Under the pieces are notes generated by a model that saw nothing but the letters and a program-made list of their open reading frames with translations, made no database searches and was not told the origin of the DNA. A DNA stretch of 64,000 nucleotides, from positions 2,294,001 to 2,358,000 of the forward strand of contig NZ_LT907782.1 of NCBI RefSeq assembly GCF_900206265.1, given 5' to 3'. Of the stretch, positions 19,711 to 30,495 are shown piece by piece. The number at the start of each line of letters is the position of its first letter. The stretch's first letter is position 1. The position numbers were made by a program, and so were the translations under genes. The DNA comes from Nitrosomonas ureae. Its GTDB lineage: Bacteria; Pseudomonadota; Gammaproteobacteria; Burkholderiales; Nitrosomonadaceae.

Positions 19711-21887
19711 TGAAATATGTGCTCATTATTGGCTCAGGGCTGGGAGCAGTCATGTTGTTTCTCCTGGCTACGGCCGGTGCCAATACGGAGTTTTTTGAGC
19801 ATAAGTACCGCTTGCTGCTGGTTATAAATGCTGCTTTTGTACTTTTCCTTATGGCAATCGTCGCGATATTGTTGTGGCGGTTTAGGCGCAGACTTAAATC
19901 GGGCGTATTTGGATCCAAGCTGGCATTACGATTAATGCTGGTTTTTTCCCTGATGGCAATACTTCCTGGTGCTTTGGTGTATGCCGTGTCAGTTCAATTT
20001 CTGGAGAAAAGTATTGAATCCTGGTTCGATGTAAAAGTGGATCGTGCTTTGGAGGGAGGATTGAATCTTGGGCAGACTATGCTGGATAACTTGTTAGAGG
20101 AGCTGCAGAAAAAAGCACAGGCCACGGCGTTGATGCTGGCCGGAACCTCTGATCCCCCTTTGCTGATACTTAACGAATTATTATTACAAACCCAAGTGGA
20201 AGAGTCGACTTTATTCAACCAGGATGGCAAGGTAATCGCATTCTCAAGTGAGAGTAATCTGGCCTTATTTCCTGAAAAGCCAAACGCGGTAGTAATGCGT
20301 CATATCAGAATCCAGAAAGCTTACAGTGCGGTTGAGTCGTTAGACGATAAGGGCTTGTATTTGCGTGTAGTTGTGCCTGTCAACGTATTGAGTTTGAAAG
20401 AAGATATCCGCGTTTTGCAGTTATTGCAGCCGGTCCCCGTGCAGCTGGCCAAAGATGCTGAGCGGGTACAGGCAGGGTTTCGGGATTACCAGGAACTTAC
20501 ATTATCTCGTCATGGTTTGACTCGATTGTACAGTGTGACATTGACATTGGCATTGCTATTATCTTTATTTTCAGCGCTGGCAACCGCATCATTGCTTAGT
20601 GAGAAATTAAGCGCTCCGCTCGGCATGTTGGCGGAAGGGACGCGTGCCATTGCACAGGGTGATTACAGCCGCCGTCATTTAGTTCAAAGCGGCGACGAAT
20701 TGGGTATATTGACAGAATCATTTAATTTGATGACTCAGCAATTGCAAGAAGCCCAAGCAGTTGCGCAGCATAATCAGCAGCAGGTGGAAAGTGCCCGCGC
20801 CCATCTGGAGAGTATTCTGGCAAATCTTTCATCCGGCGTATTGGTATTTGACGATCAATTGGCTTTGTCCAAAGCAAATCGTAGCGCAGAACAAATACTT
20901 CAGATACCTTTAATCAGTTTGGATGGTTCAATTATAGAAGGGTGTGTAACCAATGAACCGCAACTGAATATGCTGATCACTGAAATTCGGACAGGTTTTA
21001 ATTCGGAGGAGGCAGGTGTTTGGCAGCGCCAACTGACACGCTCAGATGATGGCCGCAATCAGGTTTTGCTGCTACGGGGCACGCGATTACCTAAAATATC
21101 GGGTGGCGGCGGTGTGGTGGTTTTTGACGATATTACTAGCTTACTGCAGGTACAGCGTGCTGTAGCTTGGGGCGAGGTGGCGCGGCGTTTGGCGCACGAA
21201 ATTAAAAATCCATTGACGCCGATTCAGCTCTCTGCGGAACGGGTACAACATAAATTAATCAGCAAGCTCAGTGAAGAGGATGCGAAAATATTAAGACGTT
21301 CTACTGAAACCATTGTAAATCAGGTTGAGGCTCTGAAAAAAATGGTCAATGAGTTCAATCAGTATGCGCGCGTTCCTGAACTGGAATTGCGGCAATTGGA
21401 TTTTAATCAGCTGGTTCGTGAAGTACTAGCGCTTTATGAAACTGGAAGTATGGCGGTAGAAAATGATAGACATATACAGATCACACAGATATTGGCGGAG
21501 GAATTGCCGGGAGTTAGGGGGGATTCCGCGCAGCTACGCCAAGTGTTGCACAATTTATTGCAGAACGCACAGGATGCGTTAATTGATACTCCGGAACCCG
21601 TGATAGAAGTGAAAACCGAAACGATTCATGGTGGTGTACATTTAAGCGTGCGTGATAATGGTTGCGGCTTTTCGGAAGAAATCAGAGCGCGAGTTTTTGA
21701 GCCCTATGTCACGACTAAATTAAAAGGTACAGGATTGGGTTTGCCTATTGTCAAGAAAATTATTGAAGAACATGATGGACTTATTCACATTGAGAATATT
21801 AAGCCACATGGTGCGCAAATCTCAATTATTCTGCCGGCGGTGGAAAAAAATAAAACTGCAGGAAATAACAGACTGACACTAAGTTAA
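19710..21887 (+). CDS. ntrY: NtrY-type sensor histidine kinase
   Basis: 725 residues. Three or four membrane segments in the first ~330 residues enclose a periplasmic sensing region. A HAMP domain (LSAPLGMLAEGTRAIAQGDYS) comes next, then a PAS domain, then HisKA with the phospho-acceptor in RLAHEIKNPLTPIQ (His496), then HATPase with N box (HNLLQNAQDAL) and G boxes (DNGCGFSEE; GTGLGLPIV). It pairs with ntrX 150 bases downstream. NtrYX systems respond to nitrogen, redox or oxygen state in proteobacteria; the signal here is unknown. Confidence 0.92.
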   Translation: MKYVLIIGSGLGAVMLFLLATAGANTEFFEHKYRLLLVINAAFVLFLMAIVAILLWRFRRRLKSGVFGSKLALRLMLVFSLMAILPGALVYAVSVQFLEKSIESWFDVKVDRALEGGLNLGQTMLDNLLEELQKKAQATALMLAGTSDPPLLILNELLLQTQVEESTLFNQDGKVIAFSSESNLALFPEKPNAVVMRHIRIQKAYSAVESLDDKGLYLRVVVPVNVLSLKEDIRVLQLLQPVPVQLAKDAERVQAGFRDYQELTLSRHGLTRLYSVTLTLALLLSLFSALATASLLSEKLSAPLGMLAEGTRAIAQGDYSRRHLVQSGDELGILTESFNLMTQQLQEAQAVAQHNQQQVESARAHLESILANLSSGVLVFDDQLALSKANRSAEQILQIPLISLDGSIIEGCVTNEPQLNMLITEIRTGFNSEEAGVWQRQLTRSDDGRNQVLLLRGTRLPKISGGGGVVVFDDITSLLQVQRAVAWGEVARRLAHEIKNPLTPIQLSAERVQHKLISKLSEEDAKILRRSTETIVNQVEALKKMVNEFNQYARVPELELRQLDFNQLVREVLALYETGSMAVENDRHIQITQILAEELPGVRGDSAQLRQVLHNLLQNAQDALIDTPEPVIEVKTETIHGGVHLSVRDNGCGFSEEIRARVFEPYVTTKLKGTGLGLPIVKKIIEEHDGLIHIENIKPHGAQISIILPAVEKNKTAGNNRLTLS

Positions 21888-22039
21888 ATTATCAAGCCTG
21901 TAAATGTAGAAAAGGCGAGTAAAATATTCTATGAATTGGCACTCGCCGCTCAATAAACCCCGAACCTATAAATGTACATGAAATTTTACAGTTAACCATA
22001 AGCCAGCTGATTAGATTCCAGTAGTGGAGAGAATTTCAG

Positions 22040-23302
22040 ATGATAACAAATAATACAATACTCATTGTTGATGACGAAATTGGTATACGCGAACTTTTGT
22101 CAGAAATTCTGCGTGATGAAGGATACCGTGTGGCGCTGGCAGAAAACGCTGAACAAGCGCGTATTTGGCGGAATCAGACACGTCCGGATTTGGTGCTGCT
22201 GGATATTTGGATGCCTGACACAGATGGTATTACATTGTTGAAAGAATGGGTTAGTAATGGAATGTTGACGATGCCAGTGATTATGATGTCAGGGCACGGT
22301 ACCATTGATACAGCAGTTGAAGCGACACGAATTGGTGCATTTAGTTATCTGGAAAAACCGATACCACTGCAAAAATTGTTGAGTACCGTAAGCAAAGCTT
22401 TGCGGGGCGGACAAATTAAGCAGCAATCAGCACTTTCTCTGGCTAGTCTGGGCAAAGGCAGTTTGATTGCAGATCTGCGCAAAAGATTGGAACAAGTAGT
22501 CAATCTGAAAGCGCCCGTACTATTGATGGGAGAACCTGGTGCAGGGGCCGAAATATGCGCTCGCTTCATGCATCGTCCCAATACGCCATGGATAGAACCC
22601 GAGACATTGACTTTATTAGCAGAATCGCCGCTGGATTTGTTAGAGCCGGCGCGTGACGGTTTATTATTTCTCAAAGAGGTTGGTGAAATCAGTAAATTGG
22701 CGCAAAAAGGGTTGTTGTTGCTACTAAGCAAATTGGAAAAATATAATGTGCGGTTGGTTTGTGCGACATCACATCCCCTTGCGGAGTTGACTGCGCAAGG
22801 CGCCTATCATCCCAGATTATATGAAGTGTTAAGTGGTTTAAGTATCGGCATTCCTGCGCTGAGAGCGCATCGGGAGGATATACCTGAATTAGCGAATCAA
22901 ATTTTATCGCGTTTTGTTGAATCAGGCGAAGCTTCATCGACATTACAGTTTACTACTGCTGCATTGAATTGCCTGCGTAATTATGACTGGCCGGGTAATC
23001 TTACGCAGCTAACGGGTGTGGTGCACTCTTTGGCATTAACATCCACCGGTGACGAAATTTCGGTCGAAGCAGTGCAACAGGCAATGGTATTTCCAGAATC
23101 GTCTTCCGCATCAGTTGCTCCGGAAATTCCCCTCGATCTTTCATTGCGGGAAGCACGTGATTTATTTGAGAAAACTTATTTTGAAAGATTAATTGATCAA
23201 GAAAATGGAAACATGACGCGTGTGGCGGAACGGGCTGGGTTAGAGCGCACGCATCTTTATCGCAAAATAAAATTATTGGGGATTAAGTTGCGAGGGAATT
23301 GA
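22040..23302 (+). CDS. ntrX: NtrX-type response regulator with degenerate AAA+ domain
   Basis: 420 residues. The receiver domain is complete: acidic pair DDE at 11-13, phospho-site Asp55 in LVLLDIWMPDTDG, and Lys in YLEKPI. The central AAA+ domain is shortened and damaged: the Walker A equivalent is GEPGAGAE (164-171) with Ala170 where the lysine should be, and no GAFTGA loop for sigma-54 contact is present. The C-terminal Fis-type HTH is intact (NMTRVAERAGLERTHLYRKIKLLGI). It therefore probably acts as a DNA-binding regulator without sigma-54 activator ATPase. A ribosome site (GGAGAG) precedes ATG 22040. Confidence 0.9.
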   Translation: MITNNTILIVDDEIGIRELLSEILRDEGYRVALAENAEQARIWRNQTRPDLVLLDIWMPDTDGITLLKEWVSNGMLTMPVIMMSGHGTIDTAVEATRIGAFSYLEKPIPLQKLLSTVSKALRGGQIKQQSALSLASLGKGSLIADLRKRLEQVVNLKAPVLLMGEPGAGAEICARFMHRPNTPWIEPETLTLLAESPLDLLEPARDGLLFLKEVGEISKLAQKGLLLLLSKLEKYNVRLVCATSHPLAELTAQGAYHPRLYEVLSGLSIGIPALRAHREDIPELANQILSRFVESGEASSTLQFTTAALNCLRNYDWPGNLTQLTGVVHSLALTSTGDEISVEAVQQAMVFPESSSASVAPEIPLDLSLREARDLFEKTYFERLIDQENGNMTRVAERAGLERTHLYRKIKLLGIKLRGN

Positions 23303-23559
23303 TTCTCAATAAGCGAGTATATTACTCGACAGAATTGTTTGGTGTGTGAAACTTGGCCCATCTAGAAAAGAAAATGGGAGTGATATATTGCAAGTTTGAA
23401 GAAATAACCTTAGAATCTCCGCCTTTTGTATTTCCCTATTCTTACAAATCCTTCGTTAGCACATTAAGTATGGTAGTAATCACGCTTTGTGCAATATTTT
23501 GTGAAATGCCGAGTCATTTTATTAACCCGTAGTCATATCGTTGTTGTTGAAAGGATTTC

Positions 23560-23727
23560 ATGATAAGAAGTTTTTCCCATCGCAAGAAAAAGCAATCGCT
23601 TAATCTATTTATATTTCTTCTTTTGACATTTTTATCCCTAGGATTCCAAACCTTCTCAATCAAAGCTGAATTAATTTCATATCCCGCGCAGCTTGAAAAC
23701 TATCAATCCGAAGAATCCATCTCTTAA
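23560..23727 (+). CDS. Small putative exported peptide (55 residues)
   Basis: A short frame with a good ribosome site (GAAAGGA, 6-7 bases before ATG). It begins with a strongly basic stretch (MIRSFSHRKKKQS) and a hydrophobic run (LNLFIFLLLTFLSLGF), then ~28 polar residues (FSIKAELISYPAQLENYQSE). This looks like a signal peptide plus a short mature part, or a single-pass membrane peptide. I recognise no family. It could also be the remnant of a longer gene, since it sits in an otherwise empty 1.2-kb gap. Confidence 0.4.
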   Translation: MIRSFSHRKKKQSLNLFIFLLLTFLSLGFQTFSIKAELISYPAQLENYQSEESIS

Positions 23728-24520
23728 TAAGGTATTCTGCTCATGTTATTACGTATTTTGCAATAAATAGCAGAACCTCCAAGGGGCGGGATGGCATGTT
23801 CGTTGTGCATGGACGGATATGAAAGATATGTTCCGGATTAATCAGCAAAAAATAGTGAATGGATTTGCCAATTCAAGACTTTGATTTTTCTTGGTGGCCT
23901 AATCGATCATGAAAAAATATTTAACCTAAGATTTGAGGATAAGTGCTACTAAACCACTGCACTATTTATTGACTTATCCAGGAACTTTATAGGACAAGTT
24001 GACTAATTATTGGGTATCCATTGTGACAAATCTACTATTTTTTGCATTTATCAAACCCAAAGCAGTTTGGCCATTCCCTATGGTTCACTCGAGACAAGTA
24101 TTAACTAAGATTGGATAATACTTTCAATAGCATGGCGTGGTTATTAGCGATATTCCTTTGCGTCATGGATACGCAAACGCGTGTAGACTCGTAAATCAGA
24201 AAGAAAAATGATCAGCTGATAAGGAATTAAAAGTGCATTAAACATGTATAGATTAGCTCAATTCGGTTTAGGATTTTTATAGGACATTTTCTCATTTTTT
24301 TCAGTATGCTTTCAGGATATTCATCTCTATTCCAGGCGGAGTATTGGGTCTAGTATCTCGCCAGACAGGAAAGTTCTGATTAAGCTTCTCAACAGGTTTG
24401 GGGTGAACGGTAACTTGCTACGATTGCTGCAGGATGGTTGAGTTATGAATGCAATCAGCTTATTTAGAGTTTCCATAATGTTCAGTGGTTTTTATTAACA
24501 ATTAGTTTCTGGAGCATACA
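23728..24520. other. Gene-poor AT-rich gap before the PEP-CTERM gene
   Basis: About 790 bases with frequent stops in all frames. I see no tRNA, repeat or convincing ORF. The right end should hold the promoter and leader of the PEP-CTERM gene, whose ribosome site (CTGGAG) is at 24511-24516. Confidence 0.4.
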
Positions 24521-25162
24521 ATGAGAAATTCTTTACAATTAACAGTGGTGTCTATGGCTCTTTGCTTTGGCTTGTTTTCGATGGCCCACGTAAAAGCGGC
24601 TTCGGTTTCCTATGCAGATCAGGGTGCGCCTGTTCAAAATTCTTACACTTTTACTGCAACAACAACAGGTTATATTGGTGCTTACTTTCAATCGAGTTCG
24701 GCATCTTATACCAGTACGCTATCCTTACTCGTGAATGGTGTGGTTACACCACAGTCCTCTATAGGAGTGTTAAACAATCAAACTTCAAATGTGGGAGATT
24801 ATGTCAATTTAGGTTACGTTAATGCGGGAGATATACTTACGTTTCAGATGAAAGTTCTCGATACTGGGGATATTTGGAATTCCAATTCCGCATCTAATGC
24901 CGACGGAGTAAATCACATTTACTCAACCAGTTTTTCTGGAGATACGGTTCTTGGTATTCCGGCTGGTACCTATGTGGGATTTGAAGATATTCATGGTGGC
25001 GGGGATTTTGATTATAATGATCAAGCATTTATATTCACAAATATCAGTACATTGGCAGAAAAACATATAAGCCCTGTGCCTGAGCCGGAGACTTATGCTA
25101 TGTTGTTGATTGGGTTGGGATTGGTGGCTTTTACAGTGCGTTCCAGAAAGAGAAGAATATAA
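24521..25162 (+). CDS. PEP-CTERM sorting-domain protein with DUF4114-like domain
   Basis: 213 residues. A signal peptide covers ~1-27 (SLQLTVVSMALCFGLFSMAHVKA). The body ends with GIPAGTYVGFEDIHGGGDFDYNDQAFIF, the Asp/Gly/Asn signature of DUF4114-like domains. The C-terminus is a textbook PEP-CTERM signal: PVPEPETYAMLLIGLGLVAF then RSRKRRI. Such proteins are handled by an exosortase (EpsH/XrtA) in EPS-producing Gram-negative bacteria; no exosortase gene is in the window. A perfect hairpin follows the stop, so it is likely monocistronic. Confidence 0.92.
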   Translation: MRNSLQLTVVSMALCFGLFSMAHVKAASVSYADQGAPVQNSYTFTATTTGYIGAYFQSSSASYTSTLSLLVNGVVTPQSSIGVLNNQTSNVGDYVNLGYVNAGDILTFQMKVLDTGDIWNSNSASNADGVNHIYSTSFSGDTVLGIPAGTYVGFEDIHGGGDFDYNDQAFIFTNISTLAEKHISPVPEPETYAMLLIGLGLVAFTVRSRKRRI

Positions 25163-25219
25163 AAATTTGACATTACTAATCACTGTTTCCCATTTTTCAA
25201 TTATTAAAAGTTAGTAACA

Positions 25220-25260
25220 AAGAAAATGAAGCAAATATTCCCTATTTGCTTCATTTTCTT
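25220..25260 (+). terminator. Long perfect hairpin after the PEP-CTERM gene
   Basis: An 18-bp perfect inverted repeat (AAGAAAATGAAGCAAATA at 25220-25237 and its complement at 25243-25260) with a five-base loop. The right arm ends in TTTTCTTTC, so it can act as a terminator on the plus strand. Its symmetry would let it work in both directions. Confidence 0.75.
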
Positions 25261-25488
25261 TCATGTAATCTATAGACAATAAGCAGGACCAGTTTACATT
25301 TAATATTTTTTATTCTTAGCACGCTTGTTTGTGGTAAGTTCTGATGCAAATTGAAGCGCATGCACGAAAGGTTTTACGTATCAAATTCACTGGATATCGA
25401 TTGGATCGATTTTATCATCTGAATTTTTATACCTATCGCTGTTCTAAAAAATTCTAATAGAATTCATAAGACGATCGAGCCATTCAGC
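25261..25488. other. Intergenic region upstream of the dioxygenase
   Basis: Together with the preceding hairpin this makes a gap of about 325 bases without a gene. It is AT-rich; I see no operator-like symmetry that I can support. Confidence 0.35.
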
Positions 25489-27103
<1,615 letters not shown>

Positions 27104-27169
27104 TTATTGAACCTAAGATGTAATTAACAGTTTTTCGATAAAACTGGATGGCTAAAAAAGGATTCTGTC

Positions 27170-27697
27170 ATGGATGAAGATGAACGGTCACTGTTTCAAG
27201 CGGCCATGCGTGATGTGGCGCCACTACCAGTGTCAGATAAAATAGTTAGTGGTGGCATCAAAGTTCCACCGTTTCCACGCAAAAATAAGAACGAGGAAAA
27301 TGTAACATCAACAGATGCGCTAACCGACAATGTTTTTGTTAAGATTGAAGCAGGCGATGAATGGTCTTTCGTGCAACCGGGCATGCCGCATCAGACGTTG
27401 CGGCGTTTGCGGCGCAGCTATTGGAGGATTCAGGATGATCTTGATTTACATGGATATACGCGTGATGAGGCGCGGCAGGCATTAGGTGTTTTTCTGGATA
27501 TCTGTGCGCAACAAAAATTTCGATGTGTTCGTATCATACATGGCAAGGGATTGAGTTCTAAAAACCGCGAACCGGTTCTAAAAACGAGAATCGGAAATTG
27601 GCTGATGCAACGTACTGATGTATTGGCTTTCTGCCAGGCAAAACCGGAAGATGGCGGCGGCGGGGCTATTCTTATTTTGCTCAAAACCAAAGTATAA
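27170..27697 (+). CDS. Smr-domain protein
   Basis: 175 residues. The C-terminal Smr domain has DLDLHGYTRDEARQAL, RCVRIIHGKGLSS and the final GGGGAILILL strand. The N-terminal ~85 residues are polar and probably flexible. Stand-alone Smr proteins such as SmrA/YdaL are DNA or RNA endonucleases. An alternative start is not evident. Located 66 bases after trxB. Confidence 0.9.
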   Translation: MDEDERSLFQAAMRDVAPLPVSDKIVSGGIKVPPFPRKNKNEENVTSTDALTDNVFVKIEAGDEWSFVQPGMPHQTLRRLRRSYWRIQDDLDLHGYTRDEARQALGVFLDICAQQKFRCVRIIHGKGLSSKNREPVLKTRIGNWLMQRTDVLAFCQAKPEDGGGGAILILLKTKV

Positions 27698-27717
27698 GAT
27701 CGGAATAATCCCCATAG

Positions 27718-28089
27718 TTATAACGAGGGGCTTGATTCTTTAGGGAAAGCCTTTTCATATTGAGTCTGGCACTGAATGCATCGTTGCGCGGATGGATATA
27801 CTAATAATCGCTCAAATCCGATCTCGTTACCACAATCGATACAGTCGCCGAACTCCAGTTCGCTTAGATACCTCATCGACATTTCCAACTCGCGCATTTC
27901 ATTGATTTGCCGATCGACTAGTGCTGTATCAATATCATCCGGTATATTGTTGACATACTCTGCTAATTCAGAATCACTGATATCCTGTGTGTGTGCAAGT
28001 TCGTTACGTATTTCTTTTTGTAGATGCAGATAACGTTTATGTAATGCAGTTTTTAACTGGATTAATTGCGCTTCGGTAAAATTTGCCAT
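27718..28089 (-). CDS. DksA/TraR-family zinc-finger protein
   Basis: 123 residues. N-terminal coiled coil, then a C-terminal four-cysteine zinc finger (CIDCGNEIGFERLLVYPSAQ followed by RCIQCQ). The motif order matches DksA-like proteins that bind the RNA-polymerase secondary channel. It is shorter than E. coli DksA (151), so I treat it as a paralogue and do not call it dksA. Convergent with the Smr gene. Confidence 0.88.
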   Translation of the reverse strand: MANFTEAQLIQLKTALHKRYLHLQKEIRNELAHTQDISDSELAEYVNNIPDDIDTALVDRQINEMRELEMSMRYLSELEFGDCIDCGNEIGFERLLVYPSAQRCIQCQTQYEKAFPKESSPSL

Positions 28090-28197
28090 GCTGCCTCCTT
28101 TTCCTGTTTTACTCTATATATTATAGTCTGAGATGGATTTTTCAATCTTTGAGGAGAATCAAAAGAGCGTAATTCCCTCCGACAATGGACTTGTGCG

Positions 28198-28731
28198 CTA
28201 TATTGCTTGCAACTGTTTCAAGTCGGCAATCACTGCGGAGGAATTGTGTGCGGCACTAGCCGATAAATACATGCGTGCAATTTTTCCGTGCGGATCGATT
28301 AAGAATGTATTGCGTCTAGCAAACTTGATAATACCCAGATTAACAAGTGAATAATATCGAGCGGCTGTTTCCGCCGTGGTATCCGCCAATAGCGGAAATT
28401 GCAAATGAAATTTTTGAGCAAATTCCGCATGACTGTTGGCATCATCCACACTCACGCCAATCACTTCGGCGCCCAGCTCAGTCAATTGCTGAAGGCTATC
28501 ACGAAAAGCGCAAGCCTGCTTGGTGCACCCGGGAGTATCATCTTTCGGGTAAAAATATAATGCTAGCCACTTACTCTGAAAGTCTGCCAAAGTATGTATT
28601 TTTCCAAATTGATCCATCAGTTTGAATTCAGGTGCAGGTTGTCCCGGTTTAAGTACCTTTGGGGGGGTGGAAAAGTACCAGAACATGAAGCCCACCGCTA
28701 TAATCGACAAGATAATGACTAACCATTCCAT
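28198..28731 (-). CDS. Membrane-anchored peroxiredoxin (Bcp/PrxQ type)
   Basis: 177 residues if the ATG at 28731 is used. A membrane anchor (EWLVIILSIIAVGFMFWYF) precedes the AhpC/TSA domain (PGQPAPEFKLMDQFGKIHTL). The peroxidatic cysteine is in YPKDDTPGCTKQACAFRD, with a second cysteine five residues later as in Bcp. The domain faces the periplasm if the anchor is type II. Two further in-frame starts exist upstream (to 28812), but they add a polar His/Tyr-rich stretch in front of the anchor. Confidence 0.9.
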   Translation of the reverse strand: MEWLVIILSIIAVGFMFWYFSTPPKVLKPGQPAPEFKLMDQFGKIHTLADFQSKWLALYFYPKDDTPGCTKQACAFRDSLQQLTELGAEVIGVSVDDANSHAEFAQKFHLQFPLLADTTAETAARYYSLVNLGIIKFARRNTFLIDPHGKIARMYLSASAAHNSSAVIADLKQLQAI

Positions 28732-29024
28732 AATACTTTCATCCTCATTCGTTATATGTATGTCGTACATGACAGGGTCGTGCTCATAGTACTGCTCCCG
28801 GTAATAGTACACGTCGCCGGTACTTTACTTTCGCTTATTAAAAAGCCATAGTGAAGAGGTATCATCCCTATCGATATTGATTTTATCCGGCTTAAAACCA
28901 TACACGAAATAGTAAGCGCTGGTCAGTCGATCAGAATTAAAACTTTATGTTTAAAATGGCTTGTCAATTGCCTTTCCTATGTGAAGGTGATGGTTCTGAC
29001 AAGATTCCGTAACAATTACAACAA

Positions 29025-29165
29025 GAGACCTTTGCACGGTTACTACGCGGCACGATAATTGCGTTAAAAATTCGCGAAAAATGCTCATTTACCCCGTGTA
29101 AACTCCGCTTTTTCGCAAATTTTTGCCTTATTCTCGTACCGCTCATGACACCGTGCAAAGGTCTC
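29025..29165. mobile_element. 141-bp MITE-like element with IS5-type ends
   Basis: Perfect 15-bp terminal inverted repeats: GAGACCTTTGCACGG (29025-29039) and its complement (29151-29165). Both ends are flanked by AACAA, a plausible 5-bp target duplication. The interior is a long imperfect palindrome (GCGAAAAATGCTCATTTAC near 29071 against GTAAACTCCGCTTTTTCGC) and encodes no transposase. The GAGACCTTTGCA end resembles IS5-family ends, from memory. A spurious 73-codon frame runs through it on the minus strand. Confidence 0.75.
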
Positions 29166-29571
29166 AACAAGTAACAACTCAACAATACTAATGCCTAATT
29201 CATGACCAAAAAGTAAAACAAAAGTTTCAAAAGCGTGCATGAATGTGAACACCATTAGAAATCTGATTGAGCAAATTAAGTACAGCTGGTAATACCGCCT
29301 TCCTGCTTCGAGGGAATCGCCTCCTGAGAATGTATAAAATGTTTCATTCCAATTTTATTTCAGAATACGCCTATGAACTTTCTTCCGTTTGGTGCTTTTA
29401 TTGAATGGTTAGGCTTCAAATGTACTTTACCCTATAAATTTCCTAGATTCTTTCGTGTTCTCACCCGATACTGAAAACCGTACAGAGGCATATTTCAGAA
29501 TGTCTATGCGTGAACCTTGCTTTATAGTTTAATCTGCTAAGAACTGGGAATTATTTATCATTTTTAGGTGT
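29166..29571. other. Gap between MITE-like element and P-loop gene
   Basis: About 400 AT-rich bases with no convincing gene, hairpin or RNA. A decayed sequence is possible but cannot be shown. Confidence 0.35.
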
Positions 29572-30225
29572 TCAGAGGTGAGCATCTTGAGATGCTGGCA
29601 GTCGTGTGTGTATTTCTTTGGTGAGTTGGTCCAATCGCTTAAGAGCGCTAGATGAGCGTGCTGTAATTGTCCTATCAAGATGCTCAAGAATTCGTTCGAT
29701 CTTGAGTTGCAATTCTTCCGGTTTGTCGCCATAGCGATTGTAGAGTACATCGTCGAAGAGTTCTCTTTCATGCAAAAATATCTTGTAGAGAGCTTCTGTT
29801 TTGACCAATCTAAGTTTAATCTCATCGTCATGTATTTTTCGAGCAATCTGAATCGCGTGCAGCGTTTCGCGCGGAGCATCGAAATCCAGGAAGATCACGC
29901 GAACACGGCTAGGATAATCACGCTTGAGCGCTCGAATGACTTCTAGGTTGTTGCAAATTATGAAATGGTGAAGGTTTTCTGCAATGGCGGAATCAATCTG
30001 AGATCGCTGAATTCCATAATGGAAACCATACGATTGATAAATATAGTCATATTCTGAAGATTCAATGCGATCAACGCAACGGATTTCGATGCCGTCAAGC
30101 TGACGAGGGGGGCGATCGGTTCCCTTGAAATGCAACGAATATTGCTTACCGGATTGCATTAACAATTCCATCAAGGTGGATTTTCCTGACCCTGAGGCTC
30201 CAAAGATTACAATAACTAAAGACAT
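29572..30225 (-). CDS. Guanylate-kinase-like P-loop protein
   Basis: 217 residues. N-terminal P-loop [17 protein letters not shown] at ~6-22, then GTDRPPRQLDGIEIRCVDR, which parallels the TTRPPRxGExDGxDYHF segment of guanylate kinases, and HYGIQRSQID, which parallels YGTPKxxV. The C-terminal 90 residues are helical and charged and differ from Gmk. It may be a nucleotide kinase of altered specificity, or a regulatory P-loop protein. It stands alone, with no rpoZ or spoT beside it, so it is unlikely to be the housekeeping gmk. Confidence 0.6.
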   Translation of the reverse strand: MSLVIVIFGASGSGKSTLMELLMQSGKQYSLHFKGTDRPPRQLDGIEIRCVDRIESSEYDYIYQSYGFHYGIQRSQIDSAIAENLHHFIICNNLEVIRALKRDYPSRVRVIFLDFDAPRETLHAIQIARKIHDDEIKLRLVKTEALYKIFLHERELFDDVLYNRYGDKPEELQLKIERILEHLDRTITARSSSALKRLDQLTKEIHTRLPASQDAHL

Positions 30226-30495
30226 TATTGACCTAATTTTTTATAAAAGACATGTGACCGATTTTGAGTTACCTTTCTGCTTTGCAGTATTGAATTACAA
30301 GAGAAACTCCCAGGTGAGATACTTGGATTGAATAGTGCCACTTATTTGCGATCAAAGAAACTGAATTTCGTTTTGAGGGACGGCATGATAATCTTTACTT
30401 AACATGACCCGAATGGGTAAGTTTCTTTTTCCTTTAGTTTCATAATGTCGATTGAAAGATAAAATGAGTTATTACAAACGCTATCACTTTATTCC

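Noticed and set aside
28964-29185. 73-codon minus-strand frame
   Set aside because: It spans the MITE-like element from end to end and has no ribosome site; its sequence is a translation of the terminal repeats.
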